A stretch of 64,000 nt of DNA, from assembly GCF_004791165.1 (NCBI RefSeq), contig NZ_SRUZ01000003.1, forward strand, positions 248,001 to 312,000, read 5' to 3'. Made by a program: the position numbers and the translations under genes. Positions 44,561 through 54,338 of this stretch are shown here, in pieces (within the stretch, counting starts at the first letter, position 1; each line of letters begins with the position of its first letter). Source of the stretch: Mesorhizobium sp. M8A.F.Ca.ET.218.01.1.1 (GTDB lineage Bacteria > Pseudomonadota > Alphaproteobacteria > Rhizobiales > Rhizobiaceae). Under the pieces are notes generated by a model. It searched no databases, had not been told where the DNA came from, and was given only the letters and a program-made list of their open reading frames with translations.

Positions 44561-46489
44561 TCAACTCGTGTGGGCGACAACCTTGTCGACCGTCTCGGGG
44601 AAGAAGTCGGGCGCGGCATGGCGCTTGCCGAACATCATGTCGTACTGGATCAGCCGGAAGTCGCGGATCGCCGGGTCGATCTCTTTCTGACGCGACCAGT
44701 CGGCCGTGGCCGCGCCGGCCGGCGTGAGCAGCAGGTTGCGGTCGACAACGCGATAGCGCTCCCGCATCTCGCCCAGGAAGCCGGTGTAGTAGGGGTGGGT
44801 GATGCCCGCGGCGGTGAGGATATGATAGGGCAGGAACGCAGGACTCACCGTCCCCAGATTCTCGACCGGGCCCGAACGGTTCGACCAGATGATCAGCGGA
44901 GTCGCGTGATGTTCGAGAGCGGCCTCCGGCGTCGGTTCCTTGCGGGGCGCGACGTTGTCCTTCAGGAAGCCGGTCTCGACATAGACCGGCCCGAGCGGCG
45001 GCAGGTGGTCACCGAAAAAGGCGACAATCGTTGGCCGCTCGCGCGTCTTGGCCCATTCGATCAGCCGCTCGAGGCCGCGGTCCGCGTCGGCTGAACCCTC
45101 GGCGTAGGAGAGCAGCGAGTCACGCGCCCACTGGCTGATCGGCGCCTGCACCGAGTGGGTCGGGTTCGAATAACGGTTCGGCTCATACGGGCCATGGTTC
45201 TGCAGGCTGACCGCGAAGAAGAAGACGGGGTCGTCGCTGGCGTCGGCTTCGCGGATGATCTCGTCGGTCATCGCGGCGTCGGATGCCAGCGGTCCGCGCT
45301 TTTCCATGGGCGGCAGCGTTTCTTCCGATTTGAAGTCGTTGAAGCCGAAATCGGCATAGACGGCGCCGCGATTCCAGAACCAGTTGGTGCCTGGATGGAT
45401 GGCGCGTGCCCTATAGCCTTCGCTCTTCAGGAAGGTCGCCATCGACGGCGTCGGGGTGCGTACATATTGCTGGTAGGGGATGCTGCCGGCCGGCAGGAAG
45501 GCGTTCGAGAACCCGGTCAGCGCTTCGAATTCGATATTGGCGGTCATGCCGCCGAATTCGGGCGAGAACATCGAGCCCGAGCGGAGCGACCGCACATTGG
45601 GGATCGGATCGGGCGTGATGGTGACGCCGGGCAGCTTGGTCGAATCCCAGAAGGATTCGCTCATGACGATGATGATGTCTGGCTTCTGGGCCGGCACCGA
45701 GGCGCTCACATCGGGCCTGTCGATCGCCGCGATTGCCTTGTCGGAATAGCCCGGCGGGGCAGAGACGTGCGCCATCGGCACGTTGAGCGCGAAGGCGAGC
45801 GCAAAGCCGTTGGAGGCGTAGTTTTCCTTCTGGTCCCACATGATCGGGATGATCTGCAGCCGGTCCCTGGTCCACGAGAAGGTGGCGTAGTCCATGATTG
45901 AGACGAAGAAGGCGAGCAGCGGCACCGCCAGCGTCAGCCGGGCGAGGCGGCCCTTGTGGCTGAGGGCTGGAACCTTGCGGCGCCAAAGACGCCAGCCGTA
46001 GACGAGCAGGGACAGGCCGACCACGATGCCCGCGACCATGGCGAGCGCGGTCATTGGCCGCTCGCGCACCAGCAGCGGCAACAGCGCGAAGATCTGTCGG
46101 GCGTAAAGGAAGTCCGTCGGATAGAGCGGGTCGCCGAGATAATGCGACTTCTGGTGGCCGACAAAGGCCAGCGATAGGGTCAGCGGCGCGACGATCATCA
46201 GGCTTTGATGACTGCGGCCGAGCACGGCATCGAGGCCGATCAGGACCAGCGCGAACACGACGATGGTGGTCCAGCCCGGCTTGAACGGCTGCAGGAAGAA
46301 GGAAACGGTGCCGGCGACATCACCGCGCACGATCAGTTCGATGGCGAACACCATGACGGCCGAGATCGCCAGGCTGATCAGCCCGTAGCGGACGACCGGC
46401 CATCTCCGGCCCGGCAGATAGCCGGTGGACGGATCGTCTTCCAGGAATTGCGGCGCGGCGTTGCCGGCACGTTTCGAACTCTTTGCCAC
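44561..46489 (-). CDS. LTA synthase family sulfatase-fold phosphoglycerol transferase
   Basis: 642 residues from GTG at 46489 with GGAAG upstream. Five or so membrane helices in the first 230 residues are followed by a periplasmic sulfatase-fold domain: IIIVMSESFWDSTKLPG (metal-binding Glu), the nucleophile Thr in FGGMTANIEFEALTGFS, QNHGPYEPN and FGDHLPPLGP. The family moves phosphoglycerol groups; in rhizobia a related enzyme (CgmB) decorates periplasmic cyclic beta-glucans. That role is plausible here but not shown. Confidence 0.8.
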   Translation of the reverse strand: MAKSSKRAGNAAPQFLEDDPSTGYLPGRRWPVVRYGLISLAISAVMVFAIELIVRGDVAGTVSFFLQPFKPGWTTIVVFALVLIGLDAVLGRSHQSLMIVAPLTLSLAFVGHQKSHYLGDPLYPTDFLYARQIFALLPLLVRERPMTALAMVAGIVVGLSLLVYGWRLWRRKVPALSHKGRLARLTLAVPLLAFFVSIMDYATFSWTRDRLQIIPIMWDQKENYASNGFALAFALNVPMAHVSAPPGYSDKAIAAIDRPDVSASVPAQKPDIIIVMSESFWDSTKLPGVTITPDPIPNVRSLRSGSMFSPEFGGMTANIEFEALTGFSNAFLPAGSIPYQQYVRTPTPSMATFLKSEGYRARAIHPGTNWFWNRGAVYADFGFNDFKSEETLPPMEKRGPLASDAAMTDEIIREADASDDPVFFFAVSLQNHGPYEPNRYSNPTHSVQAPISQWARDSLLSYAEGSADADRGLERLIEWAKTRERPTIVAFFGDHLPPLGPVYVETGFLKDNVAPRKEPTPEAALEHHATPLIIWSNRSGPVENLGTVSPAFLPYHILTAAGITHPYYTGFLGEMRERYRVVDRNLLLTPAGAATADWSRQKEIDPAIRDFRLIQYDMMFGKRHAAPDFFPETVDKVVAHTS

Positions 46490-46525
46490 TTTAACTTCCC
46501 ACCCAAAGACAACCCACGTCATTCG

Positions 46526-46543
46526 ATTGTCATATAATTGTCA
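46526..46543. other. Tandem ATTGTCA repeats between the phosphoglycerol transferase gene and fabD
   Basis: ATTGTCA at 46526-46532 and again at 46537-46543, spaced 11 bases start to start (one helical turn), in AT-rich sequence upstream of the minus-strand gene. The arrangement could be a regulator site; no protein can be named. The rest of the 277-base gap must contain the fabD promoter, which I could not fix. Confidence 0.3.
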
Positions 46544-46766
46544 CGCAAAGCTAGCGCCTGTGACGGAAATAAGAAGAGCCAGCAAACGATTCGTGAGCGG
46601 TTTTCATCAGGTGTGATCGCCAAAAAGCCCTTTCGGAACAGGCACTCGCTCAAGGATACGGCCCTCGGCATGGGCTGAAGTGGCTTGACTTGGCGGCCTG
46701 CCTTGCGTCACAGGCAGGGAAAATTCGTAGTATCACGCAAGCAGAACCAGTCTGGGGAGCCCTCGC

Positions 46767-47708
46767 ATGGCCGTCGCATTTACCTTTCCAGGACAGGGCA
46801 GCCAGGCTGTCGGCATGGGCAAGGACCTCGCCGATGCCTTTCCCGAAGCGCGCAGGGTCTTCCAGGAAGTCGATGATGCGCTCGGCGAAAACCTGTCGAA
46901 GCTGATCTGGGAAGGTCCCGAAGAGACCTTGACGCTGACGGCCAACGCGCAGCCGGCCCTGATGGCGGTATCGCTGGCGGCGATCAGGGCGCTGGAAGCG
47001 CGCGGTTTCTCGCTGAAGGACCAGGTCGCCTATGTCGCCGGCCATTCGCTGGGCGAATATTCGGCACTCGCCGCCGCCGGCTTCGTTTCCGTCGCCGATG
47101 CCGCTCGTCTGCTGCGCATTCGCGGTAACGCCATGCAGGTGGCGGTGCCGGCCGGCGAGGGCGCCATGGCGGCGATCATCGGGTTGGAGCAGGCCGATGT
47201 CGAAGATGCCTGCGCCGAGGCCGCTAAGGGCTCGATTTGCCAGATCGCCAACGACAATGGCGGCGGCCAGCTGGTCATCTCAGGTGCAAAGGTCGCGGTC
47301 GAGCTGGCAGCGAAACTGTGCACCGATAAGGGCGCCAAGCGTGCGCTGATGCTGCAGGTGTCGGCGCCCTTCCATTCGGCGCTGATGGCGCCGGCGGGCA
47401 ACGTCATGCGCGAGGCGCTTGCCGGCGTGGCAAAGACCGCGCCAGTCGTTCCCGTCGTGTCCAACGTATCGGTGCAGCCGTCGACCGATCCCGACGAGAT
47501 CGCCGGGCGCTTGGTCGAGCAGGTGACCGGTCGCGTGCGCTGGCGCGAAACGGTGGAATGGTTCGGCGCCAACGGCATCACCACGCTTTACGAGATCGGT
47601 GCCGGCAAGGTGCTTTCGGGACTGGCTCGCCGCATCAACCGCGATATCGCCACCGCGTCCGTCGGTTCCTCGGCCGAGGTCGAGGCGGCACTTGCGGCGC
47701 TTGCATAA
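46767..47708 (+). CDS. fabD: Malonyl-CoA:ACP transacylase
   Basis: 313 residues. FPGQGSQAVGMG at the start and nucleophile Ser94 in AGHSLGEYSALAA, with the acyltransferase ferredoxin subdomain and catalytic His in VSAPFHSALM. It loads malonate onto ACP for fatty acid elongation. First gene of the fabD-fabG-acpP-fabF series, whose products work together in the cytoplasm. Confidence 0.95.
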   Translation: MAVAFTFPGQGSQAVGMGKDLADAFPEARRVFQEVDDALGENLSKLIWEGPEETLTLTANAQPALMAVSLAAIRALEARGFSLKDQVAYVAGHSLGEYSALAAAGFVSVADAARLLRIRGNAMQVAVPAGEGAMAAIIGLEQADVEDACAEAAKGSICQIANDNGGGQLVISGAKVAVELAAKLCTDKGAKRALMLQVSAPFHSALMAPAGNVMREALAGVAKTAPVVPVVSNVSVQPSTDPDEIAGRLVEQVTGRVRWRETVEWFGANGITTLYEIGAGKVLSGLARRINRDIATASVGSSAEVEAALAALA

Positions 47709-47765
47709 AGCGCCATTTGAGACCATCCCTATAAGGGGCGCCCTCTTCTCAACCTGGAGACAAAA

Positions 47766-48503
47766 ATGTTCGAATTGACCGGCCGCAAGGCGCTTGTCAC
47801 CGGCGCATCGGGGGGCATCGGCGAGGCGATCGCCAGGGTGCTGCATGCGCAGGGCGCGATCGTCGGCCTGCACGGCACGCGCGTCGAGAAACTGGAAACG
47901 CTGGCCTCCGAACTGGGCGATCGGGTCAAGCTGTTCCCGGCCAACCTGTCGAACCGTGACGAGGTCAAGACACTCGGCCAGAAGGCGGAGGCCGATCTCG
48001 AGGGCGTCGATATCCTGGTCAACAATGCCGGCATCACCAAGGACGGCCTGTTCGTGCGCATGTCGGACGCCGACTGGGATACGGTGCTGGAGGTCAATCT
48101 CACCGCCGTTTTCCGGCTGACCCGTGAACTGACCCACCCGATGATGCGCCGCCGCCATGGCCGCATCATCAACATCACATCGGTGGTCGGCGTGACCGGC
48201 AATCCCGGCCAGGCGAACTACTGCGCCTCCAAGGCCGGCATGATCGGCTTGTCCAAATCGCTGGCGCAGGAAATCGCCACCCGCAACATCACCGTCAACT
48301 GCGTCGCTCCGGGCTTCATCGAATCGGCGATGACCGACAAGCTCAACGAGAAGCAGAAAGAGGCGATCATGACGGCGATCCCGACGAAGCGCATGGGCAC
48401 CAGTGCCGAAGTGGCGTCCGCCGTTGCTTATCTGGCTTCGAACGAGGCCGCCTACGTAACCGGGCAAACCATCCACGTGAATGGCGGCATGGCGATGATC
48501 TGA
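47766..48503 (+). CDS. fabG: 3-oxoacyl-[ACP] reductase
   Basis: 245 residues, first reduction step of fatty acid elongation. TGASGGIG cofactor loop, NNAG, Ser139, Tyr152 and Lys156 (YCASK), and the characteristic NFQ-region equivalent TVNCVAPGFIESAMTDKLNEKQKEAI. Fifty-seven bases after fabD. Many SDRs look alike, but context and the FabG-specific IEG/IES end make this call secure. Confidence 0.95.
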   Translation: MFELTGRKALVTGASGGIGEAIARVLHAQGAIVGLHGTRVEKLETLASELGDRVKLFPANLSNRDEVKTLGQKAEADLEGVDILVNNAGITKDGLFVRMSDADWDTVLEVNLTAVFRLTRELTHPMMRRRHGRIINITSVVGVTGNPGQANYCASKAGMIGLSKSLAQEIATRNITVNCVAPGFIESAMTDKLNEKQKEAIMTAIPTKRMGTSAEVASAVAYLASNEAAYVTGQTIHVNGGMAMI

Positions 48504-48715
48504 GCGAGCTCCGGCAGCAACATCGCCGCGCTGTGAAAACCCACCATTTCGGCTTGGACCTCGGCAATTTTTCGTGTAATGCGGCCCGCAACCCGGCGGT
48601 TCGGGCAAAAACCGGTCCGTGGCCGTTGCGTTTCCGGCAGGACCATCTTTCAGCTTGATTAGCGGCATTCCGCCCGCTAACGAAGACAGACAAACAAAAG
48701 ACGAGGATGCCCCAA

Positions 48716-48952
48716 ATGAGTGACACCGCAGAGCGCGTCAAGAAGATCGTCATCGAGCACCTTGGCGTCGATGCCGACAAAGTGACGGAGCAGGCGAGCT
48801 TCATCGATGATCTGGGCGCTGACAGCCTCGACACGGTTGAACTCGTCATGGCGTTCGAAGAAGAATTCGGCGTCGAGATCCCCGACGACGCAGCAGAGAC
48901 CATTCTGACCGTTGGCGATGCGGTGAAGTACATCGACAAGGCTTCGGCCTGA
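48716..48952 (+). CDS. acpP: Acyl carrier protein
   Basis: 78 residues from ATG at 48716 ([19 protein letters not shown]); an ATG three codons earlier is less likely. Phosphopantetheine attachment at Ser37 in [11 protein letters not shown]. Highly acidic, high-expression codon use. The 203-base gap after fabG probably holds its own strong promoter, as usual for acpP, but I could not mark boxes with confidence. Confidence 0.96.
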   Translation: MSDTAERVKKIVIEHLGVDADKVTEQASFIDDLGADSLDTVELVMAFEEEFGVEIPDDAAETILTVGDAVKYIDKASA

Positions 48953-48986
48953 CGCTTTCCGCAGTCGTCACCGGGGAGGACCTGCG

Positions 48987-50249
48987 ATGAGGCGTGTCGT
49001 CGTCACGGGCCTTGGCCTGGTTTCGCCGTTCGGCATGGGCTTCGAGCACGGCTGGAAGCAACTGCTGACCGGCCGCAGCGCTGCCAAGCGCGTCACCGAG
49101 TTCGAAGTGGACGATCTTGCCTGCAAGATCGCCCACGTCATTCCGCGTGGCGACGGCTCCAACGGTACGCTCAATCCCGAAGCCATTCTCGAGCCGAAGG
49201 AACTTCGCAAGATCGGCGACTTCATCCTGTACGGGATCGCGGCCGCCGATGAAGCGCTGAAGGATTCCGGCTGGCAGCCTTCCACCGAAGAAGAGCGTTG
49301 CGCCACCGGTGTGCTGATCGGCTCCGGCATCGGCGGTCTCGAGGGCATCGCCGAGAACGCGATCATCCTGAAGGAACGCGGCCCGCGCCGCATCAGCCCA
49401 TTCTTCATTCCCGGAAACATCATCAATCTCGTGTCGGGCCAGGTTTCGATCCGGCACGGATTGAAAGGCCCCAACCACGCTGTCGTCACCGCTTGCTCGA
49501 CCGGCGCGCACGCCATTGGCGACGCCGCCCGGCTGATCATCTTCGGCGATGCCGACATCATGCTGGCCGGCGGCGCCGAATCGCCGGTGACCCGACTTTC
49601 GCTCGCCGGCTTCGCGGCCTGCCGGGCACTCTCGACCGAGCGCAACGACACCCCGCAAACCGCCTCGCGGCCCTACGACCGCGACCGCGACGGCTTCGTC
49701 ATGGGCGAGGGGGCCGGTGTCGTGGTTCTGGAAGAGCTCGAGCATGCCAAGGCGCGCGGCGCCAAGATCTATGCCGAGGTGACCGGCTACGGTCTGACCG
49801 GCGACGCCTATCACATCACCGCGCCGGCCGAAGATGGCGACGGAGCTTTCCGTTGCATGACCGCGGCGCTGAAGCGGGCAAAGCTTACGCCGGCCGATGT
49901 CGACTACATCAATGCGCACGGCACCTCGACCATGGCCGATACGATCGAACTCGGCGCTGTCGAGCGGCTGGTCGGCAATGCGGCTTCCAAGATTTCGATG
50001 TCGTCGACCAAGTCGTCGATCGGCCATTTGCTGGGCGCGGCCGGTGCCGCCGAAGCGATCTTTTCGATCCTCGCCATCCGTGACAATATCGCACCGGCGA
50101 CCATCAACCTCGACAATCCCGAGCGCGAAACCGCGATCGACCTGGTGCCGAACAAGCCGCGCCCGCGCCAGATCGACGTGGCACTGTCCAATTCCTTCGG
50201 CTTCGGCGGCACCAACGCCTCGCTGGTCTTCCAGCGTTATAATGGCTGA
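48987..50249 (+). CDS. fabF: 3-oxoacyl-[ACP] synthase II
   Basis: 420 residues. The condensing-enzyme triad is intact: Cys170 in AVVTACSTGAHAIGDA, His in NAHGTSTMADTIE, His in SSIGHLLGAAGA, plus the C-terminal NSFGFGGTNASLVF. It extends acyl-ACP with malonyl-ACP. Starts 34 bases after acpP with GGAGG upstream. Confidence 0.96.
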   Translation: MRRVVVTGLGLVSPFGMGFEHGWKQLLTGRSAAKRVTEFEVDDLACKIAHVIPRGDGSNGTLNPEAILEPKELRKIGDFILYGIAAADEALKDSGWQPSTEEERCATGVLIGSGIGGLEGIAENAIILKERGPRRISPFFIPGNIINLVSGQVSIRHGLKGPNHAVVTACSTGAHAIGDAARLIIFGDADIMLAGGAESPVTRLSLAGFAACRALSTERNDTPQTASRPYDRDRDGFVMGEGAGVVVLEELEHAKARGAKIYAEVTGYGLTGDAYHITAPAEDGDGAFRCMTAALKRAKLTPADVDYINAHGTSTMADTIELGAVERLVGNAASKISMSSTKSSIGHLLGAAGAAEAIFSILAIRDNIAPATINLDNPERETAIDLVPNKPRPRQIDVALSNSFGFGGTNASLVFQRYNG

Positions 50250-50348
50250 CCGAGCTGCCGGGCGGTGCTTTGGCGTGCCGTCAATTTTGCCATATTCGCC
50301 CCTACTCTGCCGCAGGGGATTCGTTGAGAGATCGAACGGTAGGGCGAA

Positions 50349-51617
50349 ATGAACACAAATCCGTCAGGCAACGGAGAATTCGGGCAAAGGCCGGCGAATA
50401 CCGGGCCGATCGTGCCGAAGACGGCAAGCGAGGCGCTGCGGCCGGAGGCTGGAACGCCGCCGCCGAAACGGTCGCGCGCTTCGCGCAGCCAGATCGTCGT
50501 GTTCATGAACTTCGTCATCTCCTCGGTGATGCTGATGGTTCTGGCGGCAGGCGTGGCCCTCTATTTCGGCAAGCAGGAGTTTACCGAACCCGGCCCTTCC
50601 GCCAATGGCGACACCTTCCTCGTCAAGCCCAACACCGGCGTCCAGGATATCGCCGACCAGCTTGAGCGCCGCGGACTAATCAGCGACGCCCGCGTGTTCC
50701 GCCTCGGCGTGCGTGCCTTCGGCAACGATTCCGCGCTCAAGGCCGGTGAATACGAGATCAAGCCCAGGGCGTCCATGCGCGACATCATGGAACTCCTCAA
50801 GAGTGGCAAGTCGGTGATGTACTCGCTGACTATTCCCGAAGGGCTGACGGTCGAGCAGGCTTTGCAGCGCATCGCCGACGAACCCGCCCTGAGCGGCGAT
50901 ATGCCGTCGAAGACGCCCCCCGAGGGTAGTCTTGCCACCGACACGCTGCGCTTCACGCGTGGCGCAACGCGCCAGCAGATGGTCGACAAGCTGCTCGCCG
51001 ATCAGAAGAAACTGGTCGATGAGGTGTGGCAGCGGCGCGCGCCGGATCTGCCCCTGGCCAGCGTCGAGGACTTTGTCACCCTGGCCTCGATCGTCGAGAA
51101 GGAAACCGGCAAGGGCGATGAACGCTCACGCGTGGCCGCCGTCTTCCTGAACCGGTTGGCCAAGGGCATGCGCCTGCAGTCCGATCCGACCATCATCTAC
51201 GGTCTGTTTGGCGGCAAGGGCAAGCCGGCGGACCGTCCGATCTACCAGTCCGACATCCAGAAGCAGACGCCTTACAACACCTATGTGATCAGCGGCTTGC
51301 CGCCGACACCCATCGCCAATCCCGGCCGCGCGGCCCTCGAAGCCGTGGCCAATCCGTCGAAGACCGACGATCTCTATTTCGTCGCCGACGGCACGGGCGG
51401 CCACGTCTTTGCCGCGACCCTGGACGAGCACAATGAAAACGTCGCCCGCTATCGCGCGCTGCAGAAGAAGCAGGCCGATGACGCAGCCAAGGCCGCCGCT
51501 GCCGCCGGTACCAGCGGCAGTGCCGACAAGCCTGCAGCAGACAAGCCAGCCGACGACAGCGATGCCAGCGGCGGCGACAATGGCGATGCCGGCGGTGATG
51601 CGGGCGCGGCCCAGTAA
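50349..51617 (+). CDS. mltG: Endolytic murein transglycosylase MltG
   Basis: 422 residues. Cytoplasmic tail of about 50 residues, one membrane helix (VVFMNFVISSVMLMVLAAGVALYF), LysM-like/YceG domain, catalytic Glu in LASIVEKETGKGDER, and LQSDPTIIYGL and YNTYVISGLPPTPIANPG motifs. It cuts new glycan strands and sets their length. The C-terminus ends in a repetitive Ala/Asp/Gly-rich tail (DKPAADKPADDSD). fabF-mltG-yicC-gmk is a conserved Rhizobiales order. Confidence 0.93.
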   Translation: MNTNPSGNGEFGQRPANTGPIVPKTASEALRPEAGTPPPKRSRASRSQIVVFMNFVISSVMLMVLAAGVALYFGKQEFTEPGPSANGDTFLVKPNTGVQDIADQLERRGLISDARVFRLGVRAFGNDSALKAGEYEIKPRASMRDIMELLKSGKSVMYSLTIPEGLTVEQALQRIADEPALSGDMPSKTPPEGSLATDTLRFTRGATRQQMVDKLLADQKKLVDEVWQRRAPDLPLASVEDFVTLASIVEKETGKGDERSRVAAVFLNRLAKGMRLQSDPTIIYGLFGGKGKPADRPIYQSDIQKQTPYNTYVISGLPPTPIANPGRAALEAVANPSKTDDLYFVADGTGGHVFAATLDEHNENVARYRALQKKQADDAAKAAAAAGTSGSADKPAADKPADDSDASGGDNGDAGGDAGAAQ

Positions 51618-51772
51618 TGTGAAGAAAGGCGTTGCCTGGAAGGCGGCGGCCTGACATTTGAGAGAACGCCAGGCGTCCGATTTCGACGCGTTCGCGGCGT
51701 AGTCATTTTAAGCCGCGCTTGCCCTACCGGAAAACCGGTTTCAGGGTGAGGCGCCAGGGATGTGCGGGCGAC

Positions 51773-52663
51773 ATGAATTTGCAGAGTATGACCGGTTTCG
51801 CGCGGGCCGTCGCCGAGCACGACGGCACCTCCATTGCCTGGGAAGTCAAATCCGTCAATGGCAAGAGCGTCGAGGTGCGACTGCGGCTGCCCCAAGGATT
51901 CGAGCGGCTGGAACCTGTGGTCAGGCAAACGCTGCAGAAGCGTTTCGCCCGCGGCAATTTCCAGGCGACGCTGACCATCGGCCGCGCCGCCGGCACGCAG
52001 GCGCAACCTATCGTCAACGAGGCGTTTCTGAAGGATCTTGCCGGCCTGGCCAAGCGGCTGCAGGAGCAGTTCGGCGTCGCGCCCGCGACGGCTGACGGAT
52101 TGCTGTCGCTGCGTGGTGTGCTCGACGTACCTGAAACCATCGAGACCGAAGAGGCGCGGACCGCACTCGACGCCGCCATCATGGCCGCGCTCGACGTGGC
52201 GCTGAACGGCCTGGAACAGGCCAGGCACGGTGAGGGCGCAGCACTGGCCGTGCTTTTGTCCGGCCATGTCGATACTATCGAGACGCTGACCCTGCGCGCG
52301 GAAGCTGACCCGTCACGCGATGCGGCGGTGATCCGCGAACGCATCGCCGAGCAGGTCAGGCTGCTGATGGACGCATCCGCCAATCTGGATGCAAGCCGGC
52401 TGCACATGGAGGCGGCGTTCCTTGCCACCAAGGCCGATATTCGCGAAGAGATCGACCGGCTGAAAACGCATGTCGCGTCTGGCCGGGCCTTGCTTGAGGG
52501 CGGCGGCGCGGTCGGCCGCAAGCTCGATTTTCTGGCACAGGAATTTAACCGCGAATCAAATACGCTGTGCTCCAAGTCGAACGCCGCGACAGTCACAGCG
52601 ATTGGGCTGGAGTTGAAGGCCGTGGTCGACCAGTTTCGTGAACAGGTCCAGAATCTGGAGTAG
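51773..52663 (+). CDS. yicC: YicC/YloC family endoribonuclease
   Basis: 296 residues from ATG at 51773, which gives the conserved opening MNLQSMTGFARA. The C-terminus LDFLAQEFNRESNTLCSKSNAATVTAIGLELKAVVDQFREQVQNLE is the strongest family signature. Family members are RNases affecting small RNAs and stationary-phase survival. Followed directly by gmk (3-base gap), the usual pair. Confidence 0.92.
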   Translation: MNLQSMTGFARAVAEHDGTSIAWEVKSVNGKSVEVRLRLPQGFERLEPVVRQTLQKRFARGNFQATLTIGRAAGTQAQPIVNEAFLKDLAGLAKRLQEQFGVAPATADGLLSLRGVLDVPETIETEEARTALDAAIMAALDVALNGLEQARHGEGAALAVLLSGHVDTIETLTLRAEADPSRDAAVIRERIAEQVRLLMDASANLDASRLHMEAAFLATKADIREEIDRLKTHVASGRALLEGGGAVGRKLDFLAQEFNRESNTLCSKSNAATVTAIGLELKAVVDQFREQVQNLE

Positions 52664-52666
52664 CCG

Positions 52667-53341
52667 ATGGTTGCCAAGGAACCGATGGTTCCCAGGGATT
52701 TGGGGTCCCGCATCCGCCGCCGGGGGTTGATGCTCGTCCTGTCGTCTCCATCGGGGGCCGGCAAGTCGACGATCGCGCGCAACCTTCTGGAGAGCGATTC
52801 AAGCCTTGAACTGTCGGTCTCGGTTACCACAAGGCCGCGCCGGGGTTCGGAAATCGAGGGCGTTCACTACCACTTCCGCACGATGCGCGAATTCGAGCGG
52901 TTGCGCGATTCCGACGCGCTCCTCGAATGGGCGGAGGTGCACGGCAATTGCTACGCGACACCGCGCGAGCCGGCCGAACTGGCGCTGGCGCAGGGCCGCG
53001 ACATGCTGTTCGACATTGACTGGCAGGGCGCTCAGCAGCTCAAGGAGAAGATGCGCGCTGACATCGTCTCGATCTTCATCCTGCCTCCGTCGATGAAAGA
53101 ATTGAAGGCGCGGCTGAAGCGCCGCGCCGAGGACCAGGAAGCGGTGATCGAGACGCGGCTGAAGAACGCCCGCAACGAGATCGAGCACTGGAAGGAATAT
53201 GACTTCGTCATCGTCAACGACGATCTCGACCGTGCCTTCGCCGAAGTGCGCGGCATCGTCGTTGCCGAGCGGCTGCGGCGCGACCGCCGGCCGGGTCTCT
53301 TCGATTTCGTGTCGGGATTGCTGGACGAGAAAACGGTGTGA
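52667..53341 (+). CDS. gmk: Guanylate kinase
   Basis: 224 residues. P-loop [35 protein letters not shown] (GMP-binding) and [15 protein letters not shown]. Phosphorylates GMP to GDP. The first 18 residues ([18 protein letters not shown]) precede the usual start of the fold and could be shorter if a later start is used. Confidence 0.95.
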   Translation: MVAKEPMVPRDLGSRIRRRGLMLVLSSPSGAGKSTIARNLLESDSSLELSVSVTTRPRRGSEIEGVHYHFRTMREFERLRDSDALLEWAEVHGNCYATPREPAELALAQGRDMLFDIDWQGAQQLKEKMRADIVSIFILPPSMKELKARLKRRAEDQEAVIETRLKNARNEIEHWKEYDFVIVNDDLDRAFAEVRGIVVAERLRRDRRPGLFDFVSGLLDEKTV

Positions 53342-53355
53342 TCGCCCTTTCCTTC

Positions 53356-53475
53356 TTCCCGTCAACGGGGAGAAGGTGGCCCGAAGGACCGGACGAGGGG
53401 CAGCACCATACCTTCGCAACTTCGCACTGCCCTTCATCTGCCTGCCGGCATCGTCTCCCCGTGAACGGAGAGAGC
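53356..53475. repeat. Inverted pair of rhizobial palindromic repeat units between convergent genes
   Basis: The left unit (TTCCCGTCAACGGGGAGAAG, then GACGAGGGGC) and the right unit read on the minus strand (CCGTTCACGGGGAGACG, then GCAGGCAGATGAAGGGC) share the same layout, facing each other. The pair fills the gap between gmk and rsmA and may terminate both. Related to the unit at 10924. Confidence 0.6.
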
Positions 53476-53479
53476 GGAG

Positions 53480-54313
53480 TTAGACCGCATTGGTCAGCCG
53501 CACGAACTCCTCGACGCTGAGTGTTTCCGCCCTGCGCGTCGGGTCGATCCCCGCTCGTTCGAGCAAGGCCTCGCCGCCGAGGCTTTTCACGCTCTGGCGC
53601 AGCATCTTCCGGCGTTGGCCGAAGGCGGCTTCCGTGACTCGGCCGAGTTTCTTCACATCGGCGGGCAGGGGTGTCGTGCGCGGCTCCAGGTGCACCACCG
53701 AAGAGGTGACCTTGGGTGGCGGCGTGAAGGCCTGAGGCGGGACGTCGAAGGCGATCCTGGCCTGCGTGCGCCAGCCGGCGAGCACGCCCAGCCTGCCATA
53801 GGCATCGCTGTCGGGTGCCGCCACGATGCGCTGGGCGACCTCACGCTGGAACATCAGCGTCATCGAGGCGTAGTAGGGCGGCCAGTTTGGGACCGTCAGC
53901 CATCGGACCAGCAGTTCCGTGCCGATATTGTAAGGCAGGTTGGCCACGATCCGGACCGGACCGTGGTCGGCCTCCGAGGCGAGTGCCGCGAAGTCGGTCT
54001 TCAGCGCGTCGCCCGAAATCACCTCCAGCCGACCGGGGTAATGAGCGGAGACTTCGGCAAGCGCAGCCAGGCAGCGTTCGTCGCGCTCGATGGCAACGAC
54101 CCGGCGGGCGCCGTTCGATAGCAGCGCCCTTGTCAGCCCTCCAGGCCCGGGCCCGACCTCGATCACCGTGGCATTTGCCAGGTCGCCGGCGCTGCGTGCG
54201 ATCTTGCCGGTCAGATTGAGATCGAGCAGGAAGTTCTGGCCGAGAGCCTTTTTCGCCTGCAGCCCATGGCGCTCGATGACGTCGCGCAGTGGTGGCAGCC
54301 CATCGATGCTCAT
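53480..54313 (-). CDS. rsmA: 16S rRNA (adenine1518/1519-N6)-dimethyltransferase
   Basis: 277 residues. [19 protein letters not shown] at the N-terminus, SAM motif [16 protein letters not shown], and the adenine-methylation motif [11 protein letters not shown]. It dimethylates two adenines near the 3' end of 16S rRNA. Last gene of the lptF...rsmA operon, 25 bases after pdxA. Confidence 0.95.
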   Translation of the reverse strand: MSIDGLPPLRDVIERHGLQAKKALGQNFLLDLNLTGKIARSAGDLANATVIEVGPGPGGLTRALLSNGARRVVAIERDERCLAALAEVSAHYPGRLEVISGDALKTDFAALASEADHGPVRIVANLPYNIGTELLVRWLTVPNWPPYYASMTLMFQREVAQRIVAAPDSDAYGRLGVLAGWRTQARIAFDVPPQAFTPPPKVTSSVVHLEPRTTPLPADVKKLGRVTEAAFGQRRKMLRQSVKSLGGEALLERAGIDPTRRAETLSVEEFVRLTNAV

Positions 54314-54338
54314 GCGCGAAGACCGGAAGCGGAAGCAC